A stretch of 39,097 nucleotides of DNA. Origin: Holophagaceae bacterium. Its GTDB lineage: Bacteria > Acidobacteriota > Holophagae > Holophagales > Holophagaceae. Shown piece by piece: positions 25,700-33,927 of the stretch. A program made the position numbers and the translations under genes. Below the pieces are notes generated by a model. It made no database searches, was not told the DNA's origin, and worked only from the letters and a program-made list of their open reading frames with translations. Position 1 is the stretch's first letter, and every line of letters begins with the position of its first letter. The DNA lies in assembly GCA_003165415.1 (NCBI GenBank), contig PLUC01000094.1:1-39097 (forward strand). The letters run 5' to 3'.

Positions 25700-25800
25700 G
25701 GGAATACGGCGTCGCCTGAGTGTTGCACAATCCAAGGCCGTCAGGGGCACCGGGACGGTCGTCGATAACGAAGGAGTGAGCAGCCTCAGTATATTCGACC

Positions 25801-25812
25801 TTCGGATCCGAA
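25801..25812. repeat. Perfect 12-base palindrome upstream of the phosphoesterase gene
   Basis: TTCGGATCCGAA lies about 100 bases before the phosphoesterase ATG, inside the 132-base gap after the ThiE-AroK gene. A TATACT box follows it closely on the minus strand (25791-25796). It could be an operator, but a single copy is weak evidence. Confidence 0.3.
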
Positions 25813-25831
25813 ATGGGCGTTCTTCATTATT

Positions 25832-26989
25832 TTATTGATGGACCAGGGCTTCCGCCAGTTCATGGAGCGGCCGGCCCAGCGGCAGGACCATGGGCGCTTC
25901 GCTCCAGGCCGCCGTCCGCCGGGCCCACCGGGCCATGAACTGCTCCCGGGTGGCGGCCAGGGGCCGGAATGGGTCCATGCCCACCCGGTCCCAGGCCCGG
26001 GCGGGCACCTCGGCCAGCCACAGCGCGGTGAAGCCCGAGGCCCGCACCGCCTCCCGGGTGCCCGGATCCTCCCAGGCCCCGGCGCCCAGGGCCACCACCG
26101 CCGGCGCGGCGAGACATTCCCGCACCGCCGCCGCTTCCAGGGCACGGAACCCCGCTTCCCCCTGGTCCGCGAAGATGGCGGCGATGGACCGGCCCAGGGC
26201 CTCCACCCGCCGGTCCGAATCCAGCACCGGAAGCCCCAGCAGCCGGCCCAGGCGGACCGCCAGGGAGGACTTGCCGGCGCCGCTGCCGCCCAGCAGCACG
26301 ACGCCCTGCCCCTGGGCGAGGGGCGGGCGGGCCCGCCAGCGCTCCACCTGGGCCTGCCAGAGCAGCCGCCCGGGCTCATCAGCCCGGGCCACTTCGCCCA
26401 CCATGGCCAGCGCCTCGGCGCCCGCCTCGAAGCAGCCCCGGGCGTCCCCGAGGGTCAGGCCGCCGATGGCCACCGGCGCGACCCCCCGCGCCCGCAGGGC
26501 CCGGCAGCCGGCCCGGAGGCCCTCCAGGCCCACCGGCTTGGCGTGGTCGGGTTTGCTGGCGGTGGCCCGGAACGGGCCGATGCCGGCGTGGTCGCAGGCC
26601 GGATCCGGGGCCTCCCATTCCTCGGGCTGGTGGGTGGAGCAGCCCAGGTGCAGACCCGCCAGCCCGGGCAGCCTGAGGGCTTCGGCGTGGGGCAGGTCGC
26701 CCTGGCCCAGGTGCAGCCCCCAGGGGACCCGCCCGGCCCCGGCGGCCAGCACCGCCAGGTCGGCCCGGTCGTTGACGCAGACCGCGGGCCAGCCGCCCCG
26801 GTCCGCCGCCGCCCCCAGGGCCGCCTCCAGCTCCCGCCACTGGGTCAGCGGGTCCAGCGGCTTGCCCCGGAACTGCACCAGCGGGAACCCCGCCTCCCCC
26901 AGCCGCAGGATCTGGGCCGAGAGGGTGAGCCGGGAATGGGGGTCGGTGATGGGATAGAGGGGCGGCAGGTGCATGCTTAATCTTGCCAT
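25832..26989 (-). CDS. Thiamine phosphate synthase-like / shikimate kinase-like fusion
   Basis: A 385-residue two-domain protein. Residues about 8-205 are a ThiE-type barrel: LVQFRGKPLD, VCVNDRADLAVLAAG, PWGLHLGQGDLP, LHLGCSTHQPEEW, GIGPFRATASKPDHAKPVGL and VAIGGLTLGDARGCFEAG. These match thiamine phosphate synthase, with RGK where RxK binds phosphate. Residues about 228-385 are a shikimate kinase-type P-loop domain: Walker A GGSGAGKSS (234-242), LDSD (Asp257, Asp259), RSIAAIFADQGEAGFRALE with Arg282, ALGAGAW in place of GGG, and lid-like RPLA and RRTAAWSEA. Thiamine and aromatic synthesis are not normally joined. The ATG is 3 bases after the ABC exporter stop. aroB lies 2.4 kb away on the other strand. 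Confidence 0.85.
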   Translation of the reverse strand: MARLSMHLPPLYPITDPHSRLTLSAQILRLGEAGFPLVQFRGKPLDPLTQWRELEAALGAAADRGGWPAVCVNDRADLAVLAAGAGRVPWGLHLGQGDLPHAEALRLPGLAGLHLGCSTHQPEEWEAPDPACDHAGIGPFRATASKPDHAKPVGLEGLRAGCRALRARGVAPVAIGGLTLGDARGCFEAGAEALAMVGEVARADEPGRLLWQAQVERWRARPPLAQGQGVVLLGGSGAGKSSLAVRLGRLLGLPVLDSDRRVEALGRSIAAIFADQGEAGFRALEAAAVRECLAAPAVVALGAGAWEDPGTREAVRASGFTALWLAEVPARAWDRVGMDPFRPLAATREQFMARWARRTAAWSEAPMVLPLGRPLHELAEALVHQ

Positions 26990-26992
26990 TGT

Positions 26993-28789
26993 TCAGACCC
27001 TTGCTGGCTCTTCCCCTTCGAATTGCAGCCGGACCAGCTTGGCGTAGATCCCTTTCTGCTCCATCAGGCCGTCATGGCTGCCCCGCTCCACCAGCTGGCC
27101 CTGGTCCATGACCCAGATCTCGTCCGCGTCCTTGATGGTGCTCAGGCGGTGGGCGATGGTGAAGGTGGTGAGGCGGTGGCTCACCCGCTCGATCACCAGC
27201 TGGATCTTGTGCTCGGTCTCGCTGTCGATGTTGGCGGTGGCCTCGTCCAGCAGCAGGATCTCCGGATCCCGGTAGAGCATCCGGGCGAAAGCCAGGAGCT
27301 GCCGCTCGCCGGCGGAGAGCTTCTGGCCGCGCTCGCCCACCTGGGTCCGCAGGCCCTCGCTAAGCCGCCCGACCATGTCCTCCAGCTGGCTCTGGGCCAG
27401 CACCTGGGCCAGCCGCTCCGGGTCCGCAGGCATGCCCAGGGTGATGTTCTCCTCCAGGGTGCCGGAGAAGATGAACACGTCCTGCAGCACCAGCCCGAAC
27501 AGGGCGCGCAGGTCCTTCAGCCCGGCCGCGCGCACATCCACCCCGTCCACGGTGATCCGGCCCTGCTCCACGTCGTAGAAGCGCATGAGCAGGTTGATCA
27601 GGGTGGATTTCCCGGCGCCGGTGTGGCCCACCACCGCCACCCGCCGGCCCTTGGGGATGACCCCGCACAGGCCCCGCACCACCCTGCGCCCCCCGGGCTC
27701 GTAGGCGAAATCCACCTCTTCCAGGCGGATCTCCCGGTGGAAGGAGACCGGCTGCGGATCGGCCGCCTCGGGGATCTGCTCGGTGTTGTCCAGCAGCTTG
27801 AAGATGCGCTCGCTGGAAGCCAGGGCGGTCTGCATGACGTTGTAGCGCTCGGCCAGTTCCCGGATGGGCCGGAAGAACCGCCCGGACTGCTGGATGAACG
27901 CCAGCAGCAGGCCCAGAGTGAGGGTGCCGGCCTGGAGCTTGAAGCCGGCGTAGAAGATCAGGGCGGCCAGGGTGCCGTTGGTGATGAACTCCACCACCGG
28001 GAAGAACACCGCGTAGGCGAAGATCGTGCGCAGGAAGGCGTCCAGGTACTTCTGGTTGAAGTCCCGGAACAGCCGCCGGCTGGTCTCTTCCCGGGCGTTC
28101 ATCTGCACCAGGGCCATGCCCGAAAGCTGCTCCTGGAGGAAGGCCTGGATTGCGGCGTAGCGTCCCTGGGTCTCCCGGTAGGCGGCCGACGCGTAGCGCC
28201 GGAAGATCTCGGTGGACAGCAGCAGCAGCGGCATGATGCCCACCGACACCAGGGCCAGCCCCACATGCTTGCTGAACATCCAGACCACGATAGCCGCCAG
28301 CGACAGCGCGTCGCCGACGATGGCGACGAAGCCCGAGGAGAACATTTCGTTGAGATTCTGCACATCACTGATGACCCGGGTCATGAGCCGGCCCACCGGG
28401 TTGCGGTGGAAGAAATGAGTGCTGCGCTTCATCAGGTGCGAGAAGACCTGCAGCCGCAGGTCGAGCATGGCCCGCTGCCCCACCCAGGCCAGCAGGGCGA
28501 AGCGGGCGGTCTGGACCCCGAAGCCGGCGATGACGAACCCCAGGAAGGCCGCCACCAGAGGCCCCGCCCCGCGCAGGGAGCCCTTGGCCAGGTGGTGGTC
28601 GATCAGGCGCAGGGTGAACTCCGAAGGCAGCACGTCCAGCACCGCCCCGGCCACCATCAGCACCAGCAGGGCCGCCAGACCGAGCCAGTAGGGCTTCAGG
28701 TAGCCCACCAGCCGCACCATGAGGGTGTGCCGGTGGGGCTGCTCATCCACTCGGTCGGATTGAAAGAAAGAACTCGTCGGTTCGGCCAT
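26993..28789 (-). CDS. ABC exporter, fused permease and ATPase (MsbA/MdlB-like)
   Basis: A 598-residue half-transporter. The six-helix type 1 exporter domain spans about residues 30-335 (with HRNPVGRLMTRVISDVQNLN at 128-147, the coupling-helix region). The nucleotide-binding domain follows with Walker A GHTGAGKST at 388-396, Q-loop LFGLVLQDVFIFSG, signature KLSAGERQLLAFARML, Walker B ILLLDEATANID and H-loop TIAHRLSTI; all are intact. Its substrate may be a lipid or drug, as for MsbA and MdlAB proteins. The ThiE-AroK fusion begins 3 bases after it, and the NYN gene is divergent from it about 100 bases away. Confidence 0.95.
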   Translation of the reverse strand: MAEPTSSFFQSDRVDEQPHRHTLMVRLVGYLKPYWLGLAALLVLMVAGAVLDVLPSEFTLRLIDHHLAKGSLRGAGPLVAAFLGFVIAGFGVQTARFALLAWVGQRAMLDLRLQVFSHLMKRSTHFFHRNPVGRLMTRVISDVQNLNEMFSSGFVAIVGDALSLAAIVVWMFSKHVGLALVSVGIMPLLLLSTEIFRRYASAAYRETQGRYAAIQAFLQEQLSGMALVQMNAREETSRRLFRDFNQKYLDAFLRTIFAYAVFFPVVEFITNGTLAALIFYAGFKLQAGTLTLGLLLAFIQQSGRFFRPIRELAERYNVMQTALASSERIFKLLDNTEQIPEAADPQPVSFHREIRLEEVDFAYEPGGRRVVRGLCGVIPKGRRVAVVGHTGAGKSTLINLLMRFYDVEQGRITVDGVDVRAAGLKDLRALFGLVLQDVFIFSGTLEENITLGMPADPERLAQVLAQSQLEDMVGRLSEGLRTQVGERGQKLSAGERQLLAFARMLYRDPEILLLDEATANIDSETEHKIQLVIERVSHRLTTFTIAHRLSTIKDADEIWVMDQGQLVERGSHDGLMEQKGIYAKLVRLQFEGEEPARV

Positions 28790-28889
28790 GAAGGGATTCT
28801 TTCATAATTGCGCTCATGGCATGATGAATGATCCGCTTCGCGGAACTATTCAAATCCCCGGGGAAAGCCCCCGCATTCAGGAAGACGCC

Positions 28890-29417
28890 ATGATGAGATG
28901 TGCCGTATTCATAGACGGTAATAATATTTTCCACTCAGCCCGGCAGCTGGGCTTCGAAGTGGACTATAGCCGCCTCCTGGCGCTCCTGGTGGGGCGCGAC
29001 CGGGAACTGTTGCGGGCCTTCTTCTACACCGGCGTCGACGAGACGGCCGACCGGCAGCGCGGGTTCCTGCACTGGATGCGCCGCAACGGCTTCCGGGTGG
29101 TGCAGAAACCGGTGAAACTGGAGCGGGACGGCACCCGCCGGGCCCGGCTCGAAGTGGAGATCACCACCGACATGATGAACTACGCCGACAAGGTCGACCT
29201 CATCATCCTGGTGAGCGGGGACGAGGATTTCGCCTACCCGCTCGCGGCCCTGGCCCAGAACGGGGTGCGGGTGGAGGTGGCCGGGTTCCGCTCGGCCATG
29301 GCCAACAAGGTCATGGACACCGCCGACCGCTACATCGAGCTGGACCTGCTCTCCGACCGCTTCCGCAAGGAAGGCGGCAGCGACGACGACGCCGACGAGT
29401 ACCGGGAAAAGCTCTAG
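28890..29417 (+). CDS. NYN domain protein (LabA/DUF88 family)
   Basis: A 175-residue protein with the NYN ribonuclease-like fold of the PIN superfamily. The conserved acidic residues are in CAVFIDGNNIFHSARQLG, VEITTDMMNYADKVDLI and ILVSGDEDFAYPLAALAQNG, followed by VEVAGFRSAMANKVMDTADR. These residues bind metal in PIN/NYN nucleases. The ATG at 28890 is chosen because AGGAAG lies 6 bases before it, even though the frame opens earlier. Its TAG overlaps the GTG of aroB by one base. The tail is acidic (DDDADEYREKL). Confidence 0.9.
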   Translation: MMRCAVFIDGNNIFHSARQLGFEVDYSRLLALLVGRDRELLRAFFYTGVDETADRQRGFLHWMRRNGFRVVQKPVKLERDGTRRARLEVEITTDMMNYADKVDLIILVSGDEDFAYPLAALAQNGVRVEVAGFRSAMANKVMDTADRYIELDLLSDRFRKEGGSDDDADEYREKL

Positions 29418-30457
29418 TGACGATGCTGCAGGTCCCCGAAGGGTTTCCCACCAGGGTCTGGGTCGAGGAGGAACTGTCGGGGACCCTCCTGCCCCCGGGG
29501 CCCTGGACCCTGGTGGGCGACGCCGCCGTGCGCCCGGCCTGGGCCGCCGCCGGCCTGCCTGAGCCGCCCGGAACCCTGTGGCAGCCCCTGTGCGAGGCGG
29601 CCAAGCGGCTGGAGACGCTCCTGCCCTGGCTGGAAGCCTGGGCCCGGATCCCCCTGCGGCGCGACGCCACCATCGTGGCGGTGGGCGGCGGGGTGCTCAC
29701 CGACATGGCCGGACTGGCGGCCTCCCTGTACATGCGCGGCATCCGCTGGCAGGCCTGGCCCACCACCCTGCTGTCCCAGGTGGACGCCGGACTGGGCGGC
29801 AAGACCGGGGTGGACCTTGAGGCCGGCAAGAACCTGGCCGGGGCCTTCCACCCACCGGTGGACCTGGTGGTCTGCCGGGCCTTCCTCCGGACCCTGCCCC
29901 CCCGGCACCTGGCCGCGGGCCGGTGGGAGATCTTCAAGATGGCCCTCATCGAGGGGGACCAGGCCTGGGCCGGGACCCTCCTGGAGGACGGCCTGCCCGC
30001 CCCGGAGACCCTGCTGCGCGCCCTGCGCGCCAAGGCGGAGGTCGTGGCCCGGGACCCGCTGGAGGCCGGCGAGCGCCGCCTGCTGAACCTGGGCCACACC
30101 CTGGGCCATGCCATGGAAGCGGCCTCGGACTATCGCCTGCTGCACGGGGAGGCCGTGGGCCTGGGCACCCTGGCCGCCTGCTGCCTGGCCGAGGAACAGG
30201 GCCTCGCGCCCTTCCCGCCGGCCTTCCTGGCGCGCGCGGCCTCCCGGCTCGCGCCCCTGGCGCCCCTGGTCCCCCCCTGGGAAGCATGCCTGGAATGGCT
30301 TTCCCGGGACAAAAAGAGTGGACCGGATAGGCAAAATCCGGCCCGGACGGCTATATACTGTATTTTGCCCTGTGCCGGCGCCCCAGCGGAGCAGCGGTTG
30401 CTGCCCCCAGAGACCTGGGAGTCCGCCCACCGGCGGATGCTCGCCTCTCTCACCTGA
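29417..30457 (+). CDS. aroB: 3-dehydroquinate synthase
   Basis: A 346-residue AroB, which cyclises DAHP to 3-dehydroquinate in the second step of the shikimate pathway. NAD- and zinc-site signatures are ATIVAVGGGVLTDMAGLAAS, WPTTLLSQVDAGLGGKTGVD, AGKNLAGAFHPP, LLNLGHTLGHAMEAASDY, LHGEAVGLG and a C-terminal SRDKKSG. The start may be GTG 29417, overlapping the NYN stop, or ATG 29423. The stretch around the usual aEviK motif reads GRWEIFKMALI. The gene sits between the NYN and TPR genes with little space, suggesting one transcript. A TATACT sequence at 30354-30359 near its end could be a promoter for the TPR gene but may be chance. Confidence 0.94.
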   Translation: MTMLQVPEGFPTRVWVEEELSGTLLPPGPWTLVGDAAVRPAWAAAGLPEPPGTLWQPLCEAAKRLETLLPWLEAWARIPLRRDATIVAVGGGVLTDMAGLAASLYMRGIRWQAWPTTLLSQVDAGLGGKTGVDLEAGKNLAGAFHPPVDLVVCRAFLRTLPPRHLAAGRWEIFKMALIEGDQAWAGTLLEDGLPAPETLLRALRAKAEVVARDPLEAGERRLLNLGHTLGHAMEAASDYRLLHGEAVGLGTLAACCLAEEQGLAPFPPAFLARAASRLAPLAPLVPPWEACLEWLSRDKKSGPDRQNPARTAIYCILPCAGAPAEQRLLPPETWESAHRRMLASLT

Positions 30458-30464
30458 ACCCGGG

Positions 30465-32396
30465 ATGCGCCCCTTGATACGATTGATGGCCATTAAGCTC
30501 CTTCCCGCGCTCACCATAACGATGCTCCTGGGGGCCGGGACGCCGCCCGCGGCGCCCGAGGACGCCAGGTCGCTCATGCTCCAGGCCCGGTCCATGCAGC
30601 GGGAAGGCGGCGGGAACGACTCCCAGGGGGCCGCGGCGCTGTACCGGAAGGCCATCGCCCTGGTCCCCGGAAGCTCCCAGGCGCACCTCCGCCTCTCTGA
30701 GGCCCTCATGGAGACCGGCAACCTCGTCGCGGCGGTGGACCCCGCGGTCAAGGCCGCCGACCTGGACCCCAGGAGCGGCGAGGCCTGGTCCCACCTGGGG
30801 CTGCTCTACTGGAACCTGGCCCAGACCCGCGAGAGCTACCGTCCCGCCTGCGTCGCCGCCCTGCGCAAGGCCGTCAGGCTGCAGCCCTCCGATCCCGAGC
30901 TGTGGACCCGGCTGGCGGAGACCCTGGACAGCGTCCAGGACCCCCCCGGAGCCCTGGACGCCTGGCTGAGCGTGGGCCGGCTCAGGCCGTCCGCCACCTA
31001 CCGCGGCCGGGTGCTGTCGGATTTCGCCTGGGAGCGGGCCATGGAGCTGGCCATCCAGCTCAAGAACTACGACGCCCGCCGGGAGGCTGTGCTGGCCCTG
31101 TGCGACCGCCCCAGTCCCGACCAGCGCTACCTGAAGTTCCTGGAGGACCTGGCCCGCGACCAGGTGGACGCCGGCTTCCTCGGCCATGCCGAGGAGAGCT
31201 TCCAGCTCCTGGGCCAGTACATTCCCCAGGAGCCCGCCATCTGGGAGAACATCGCCATCATCCAGCTGCGCACCGGCCGCTACGAGACGGCACTGGCCAC
31301 CCTGGACCGGGCCGAGTCCATGCGCAAGTCCGCGCGGACCTCTTTCAACATCGGGCTCTGCCTCATGAAGCTCGGCAGCTTCCCCGAGGCCGAGGCACGC
31401 TGGAAGGCGCTGCTGCCGGCCCTGGGCAGCTCCCCGGAGGACCTCTCCCTCCTCCCCGGGGTGAAGGAGCTCTACGCCACCTGCCTGCTCCTTTCAGGAC
31501 AGCCCAGGGAGATGCTGGACCTGTCGGCGCCCTGGCCGGAGGCCGCGGACCATGCGGAAATGGTTTCGCTGCGGGCCCAGGCCTTCATCCAGGTGGAAGA
31601 CTGGAAGCAGGCCCGCGCCGCGCTCAGGGACGGCATGACCCGGTTCCCCCAGCAGGACCTGTTCCAGCGCGCGGCGGAGCTCCCGCCCAAGCTGTTCGAC
31701 GAGGGCCGGTTCTTCAAGACCGATTCCCGGCGCGCCCTGGTCCAGATGAACCTGGAGGCCATGGCCGGCCTGTGGGCCGAGTTCCGCAGCTGGGACCGCT
31801 GCCTGGCCACCGTCCTGGAGGCCCGCAAGGCGGCCCCGGTGCGTGACGTGGAACTGCTGCTGCTCCAGGCCACCGCCCTGGAGAGCCTGGGCAAGCCCGA
31901 CCAGGCCATCGCCGTGCTGCGGGAGGGCCAGAAGCTCAACCCGAACCACCCCACCCTCCAGAACAACCTGGGCTTCTCGCTGCTGGAGCGGGGCGGCGAC
32001 CTGGACGAGGCCGCCCGCCTGATCCACGCCGCCCTGCTCCAGGAGCCGAAGAACGGCTCCACCATGGACAGCTGGGGCTGGGTCCTGTTCAAGCAGGGCA
32101 AGTTCGCCGAGGCCGAAGCCGCCCTGCGCAAGGCCGCGGAGGAGAGCCCCTTCAGCCCCGAGGTGCACCGGCACCTGGGCGAGGCGCTGCTCAAGCTGGA
32201 CCGCCTCCAGGATGCCCTGGACGAATGGGATCGGGCCCTGGCCTTCGCCTTCCCCCAGCGCAAGCAGCTCGAGGACATGGCCCAGAGCCTGCGCACCCGC
32301 CTGGCCAAGAGCAGGACCGGCGGCGAGGAGCCGGATGCCGGCCCCAGGCCTGACGACGGCCCCGAAGAGACCGCGGACGACGAGGAAGCCGACTGA
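30465..32396 (+). CDS. Secreted or periplasmic tetratricopeptide repeat protein
   Basis: About 643 residues: a hydrophobic signal-like start (MAIKLLPALTITMLLGAG within the first 27 residues), then TPR-like helix pairs along the whole protein. Clear units include AAALYRKAIALVPGSSQAHL, AVDPAVKAADLDPRSGEAWS, AIAVLREGQKLNPNHPTLQN, LGFSLLERGGDLDEAARLIH and AEAALRKAAEESPFSPEVHR. The C-terminus is acidic and Pro/Gly-rich (DAGPRPDDGPEETADDEEAD). TPR arrays serve as scaffolds; no partner is evident. The start may be ATG 30465, 7 bases after aroB, or ATG 30486. The stop overlaps the next start (TGATG). Confidence 0.9.
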   Translation: MRPLIRLMAIKLLPALTITMLLGAGTPPAAPEDARSLMLQARSMQREGGGNDSQGAAALYRKAIALVPGSSQAHLRLSEALMETGNLVAAVDPAVKAADLDPRSGEAWSHLGLLYWNLAQTRESYRPACVAALRKAVRLQPSDPELWTRLAETLDSVQDPPGALDAWLSVGRLRPSATYRGRVLSDFAWERAMELAIQLKNYDARREAVLALCDRPSPDQRYLKFLEDLARDQVDAGFLGHAEESFQLLGQYIPQEPAIWENIAIIQLRTGRYETALATLDRAESMRKSARTSFNIGLCLMKLGSFPEAEARWKALLPALGSSPEDLSLLPGVKELYATCLLLSGQPREMLDLSAPWPEAADHAEMVSLRAQAFIQVEDWKQARAALRDGMTRFPQQDLFQRAAELPPKLFDEGRFFKTDSRRALVQMNLEAMAGLWAEFRSWDRCLATVLEARKAAPVRDVELLLLQATALESLGKPDQAIAVLREGQKLNPNHPTLQNNLGFSLLERGGDLDEAARLIHAALLQEPKNGSTMDSWGWVLFKQGKFAEAEAALRKAAEESPFSPEVHRHLGEALLKLDRLQDALDEWDRALAFAFPQRKQLEDMAQSLRTRLAKSRTGGEEPDAGPRPDDGPEETADDEEAD

Positions 32397-32926
32397 TGCC
32401 CAGAACCTGGTTCCTGTTGCCAGCCCTGCTCCTGACCGGGGTCTGCCCCGCCCAGGCCCCGCCCCAGGCCCCGCCCCTGGCCGCCCCGGTCCCCGCGCCC
32501 GCGCCCCTGCTCAGGGCCCAGTACCAGTGGGGCTACGCCGGCGCCGACGGCCAGGGCAAGGGCACCCTCAACGTGCTGCTGGACCCCGACACCGGCCGGG
32601 CCGTCCTGGAGTTGATGGGCCTTGGCGAGCGGCTGATGCTGCTGGAGGGGGACAGCGCCACCGGCTACCGTGTGCAGATCCCCCGCCAGAAGATCGACGC
32701 CAGCGCCCCAACCCTGGCCGCCGTGCCCCTGCCCTTCTTCCCCCAGGTGGGCAACGTCGACGCCCTCTACCGGCTCCTGGCCGAAGGCACCGGGGCCGGC
32801 GTGAAGGTCACCAAGCGGGACGCGTCCGGCCCGGTGAAGCTGCGCTACCAGGGCAAGGACGACCGGGGCAGGGAGATCATGGTGTGGCTGGAACGGACGC
32901 GTTGGGAGTTGCAGGCCGGGAAGTGA
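32396..32926 (+). CDS. Small secreted protein of unknown function, possibly LolB-like
   Basis: A 176-residue protein with a signal peptide (MPRTWFLLPALLLTGVCPAQ) and a Pro/Ala-rich linker to about residue 40, then a mainly beta-strand domain (YQWGYAGADGQGKGTLNVLL, RAVLELMGLGERLMLLEGD). The Cys at residue 17 is not in a standard lipobox, though TGVC is close to one. The order of strands and its place after a TPR protein recall LolB/DUF4292-like outer membrane lipoproteins, but I cannot confirm this. Its ATG overlaps the TPR gene stop by one base. The YciI gene converges on it with 10 bases between. Confidence 0.7.
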   Translation: MPRTWFLLPALLLTGVCPAQAPPQAPPLAAPVPAPAPLLRAQYQWGYAGADGQGKGTLNVLLDPDTGRAVLELMGLGERLMLLEGDSATGYRVQIPRQKIDASAPTLAAVPLPFFPQVGNVDALYRLLAEGTGAGVKVTKRDASGPVKLRYQGKDDRGREIMVWLERTRWELQAGK

Positions 32927-32936
32927 ACTAGACGCC

Positions 32937-33230
32937 CTAGAGCTTGTCCAGGGCGTCCAGCCCCAGCACCGGCGCCCAGGGCAGCAGCTCGTACTGCGCC
33001 ACCCCGGCCTTGTAGAAGGGATCCCCGTCCCGGACGCCGTCCAGGGTCGCGTCCACGGCGTCGTCCGGCACCCGCAGCAGCAGCGCGCCGCCGGTGCGCG
33101 GATCCAGGGGGCCGGAGGCCAGCAGCAGGCCCTTGGCCTTCAGCCCGCCCAGGTAGGCGCGGTGGGCGTCCACGTGCTTGACCACCTCCTCCAGGGGCTT
33201 GCGGTAGCGCAGAATGGCGAGAGCGTACAT
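32937..33230 (-). CDS. YciI family protein
   Basis: A 97-residue YciI-like protein with a ferredoxin-like fold. Typical positions are HVDAHRAYLGGLKAKGLLLA with the conserved His, SGPLDPRTGGALLLRVPDD, and RDGDPFYKAGVAQYELLPW, where DPF and the following Gly-Val are family marks. Members have been linked to muconolactone isomerase-like chemistry or to dehydration, but most have no known role. GGAGG (ggaggatcc) lies before the ATG at 33230. It stands alone on the minus strand. Confidence 0.9.
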   Translation of the reverse strand: MYALAILRYRKPLEEVVKHVDAHRAYLGGLKAKGLLLASGPLDPRTGGALLLRVPDDAVDATLDGVRDGDPFYKAGVAQYELLPWAPVLGLDALDKL

Positions 33231-33342
33231 GGATCCTCCGTGGTAGGGGTCAATCTTTGACGATACTGGAACCTACCCTTCCATGGTGGGCTTTTCCCAG
33301 GTCCCCGGGGCAGGGAACCGTGGCAAAACCGCGCGGCTTTGT

Positions 33343-33348
33343 TAAACT
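33343..33348 (+). promoter_or_regulatory. Possible -10 box of the RDD-MoxR operon
   Basis: TAAACT, with TGGCAA 16 bases upstream (33321-33326), lies in the gap before the seven-gene operon. Transcription from it would begin near 33355, which is after the ATG at 33352 and favours the GTG at 33391 as the real start. Confidence 0.35.
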
Positions 33349-33390
33349 CCGATGAACAATGAAAGGATCCCCGGTCCCCCTGGAGACGAA

Positions 33391-33927
33391 GTGAGCGAGT
33401 ATCAGGAGTTCAGGCCACCGACGGCGGCCCTGACCGATGCCCCCGCGGAACCGCTGGAACTGGCGGGACGGGGCGCCCGGCTCGGGGCCAAGTGCGTGGA
33501 CGGACTCACCGTGCTGGCCGTGCTGCTGGGCGCGGGGATCGCGGCCGCCATCGGCATTCCCATCCTGGCGGCGGTCCACGGCGCCGGGCCCTCCCGCCTG
33601 TTCGGCCTCACCGCCGCCGCCCTGGTGGCCGGACTGCTGGGGTTCCTGGCCCTGGTGGGCCTGATCGTCCTGAACTGCGTCTGGCTGCAGCGCTACGGCC
33701 AGACCGTGGGCAAGCGCGCGCTGCGCATCCGCATCGTCCGCAGCAACGGCGAGCGCGCCGGCCTGGGCCGCATATTCGCCCTGCGCTACCTGCCCATGAT
33801 CCTGCTGGGCGCCATTCCCAAGCTGGGCCTGCTGATCACCCTGGCCGACTACCTGCTGATCTTCCGGGACAGCCGGAAGTGCCTCCACGACCAGTTCGCC
33901 GACACGATCGTGGTCAAGACCGAATGA
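33391..33927 (+). CDS. RDD family membrane protein (first of two)
   Basis: About 178 residues. The RDD family mark is the opening LAGRGARLGAKCVDGLTVLA, where Arg and the Asp in VDG are conserved. Three or four hydrophobic helices follow, and the loop QRYGQTVGKRALRIRIVRSN is the second family motif, then the C-terminal FRDSRKCLHDQFADTIVV. Function unknown; RDD proteins have been tied to ion or osmotic balance in a few species. The start GTG 33391 has GGAG 5 bases before it; ATG 33352 is an alternative with no ribosome site. Its stop overlaps the next start (ATGA). Confidence 0.88.
   Translation: MSEYQEFRPPTAALTDAPAEPLELAGRGARLGAKCVDGLTVLAVLLGAGIAAAIGIPILAAVHGAGPSRLFGLTAAALVAGLLGFLALVGLIVLNCVWLQRYGQTVGKRALRIRIVRSNGERAGLGRIFALRYLPMILLGAIPKLGLLITLADYLLIFRDSRKCLHDQFADTIVVKTE

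Noticed and set aside
27023-28807. A 594-codon plus-strand open frame opposite the ABC exporter
   Set aside because: Antisense of a clear ABC exporter gene; no family features.
30354-30359. TATACT as a promoter for the TPR gene inside aroB
   Set aside because: No -35 at proper spacing and the AroB sequence is conserved there; could be chance, so it is noted only in the aroB entry.
33352-33390. ATG at 33352 as start of the first RDD gene
   Set aside because: It lacks a ribosome site and would lie at or before the predicted transcription start; GTG 33391 has GGAG at the right distance. It remains a possibility.
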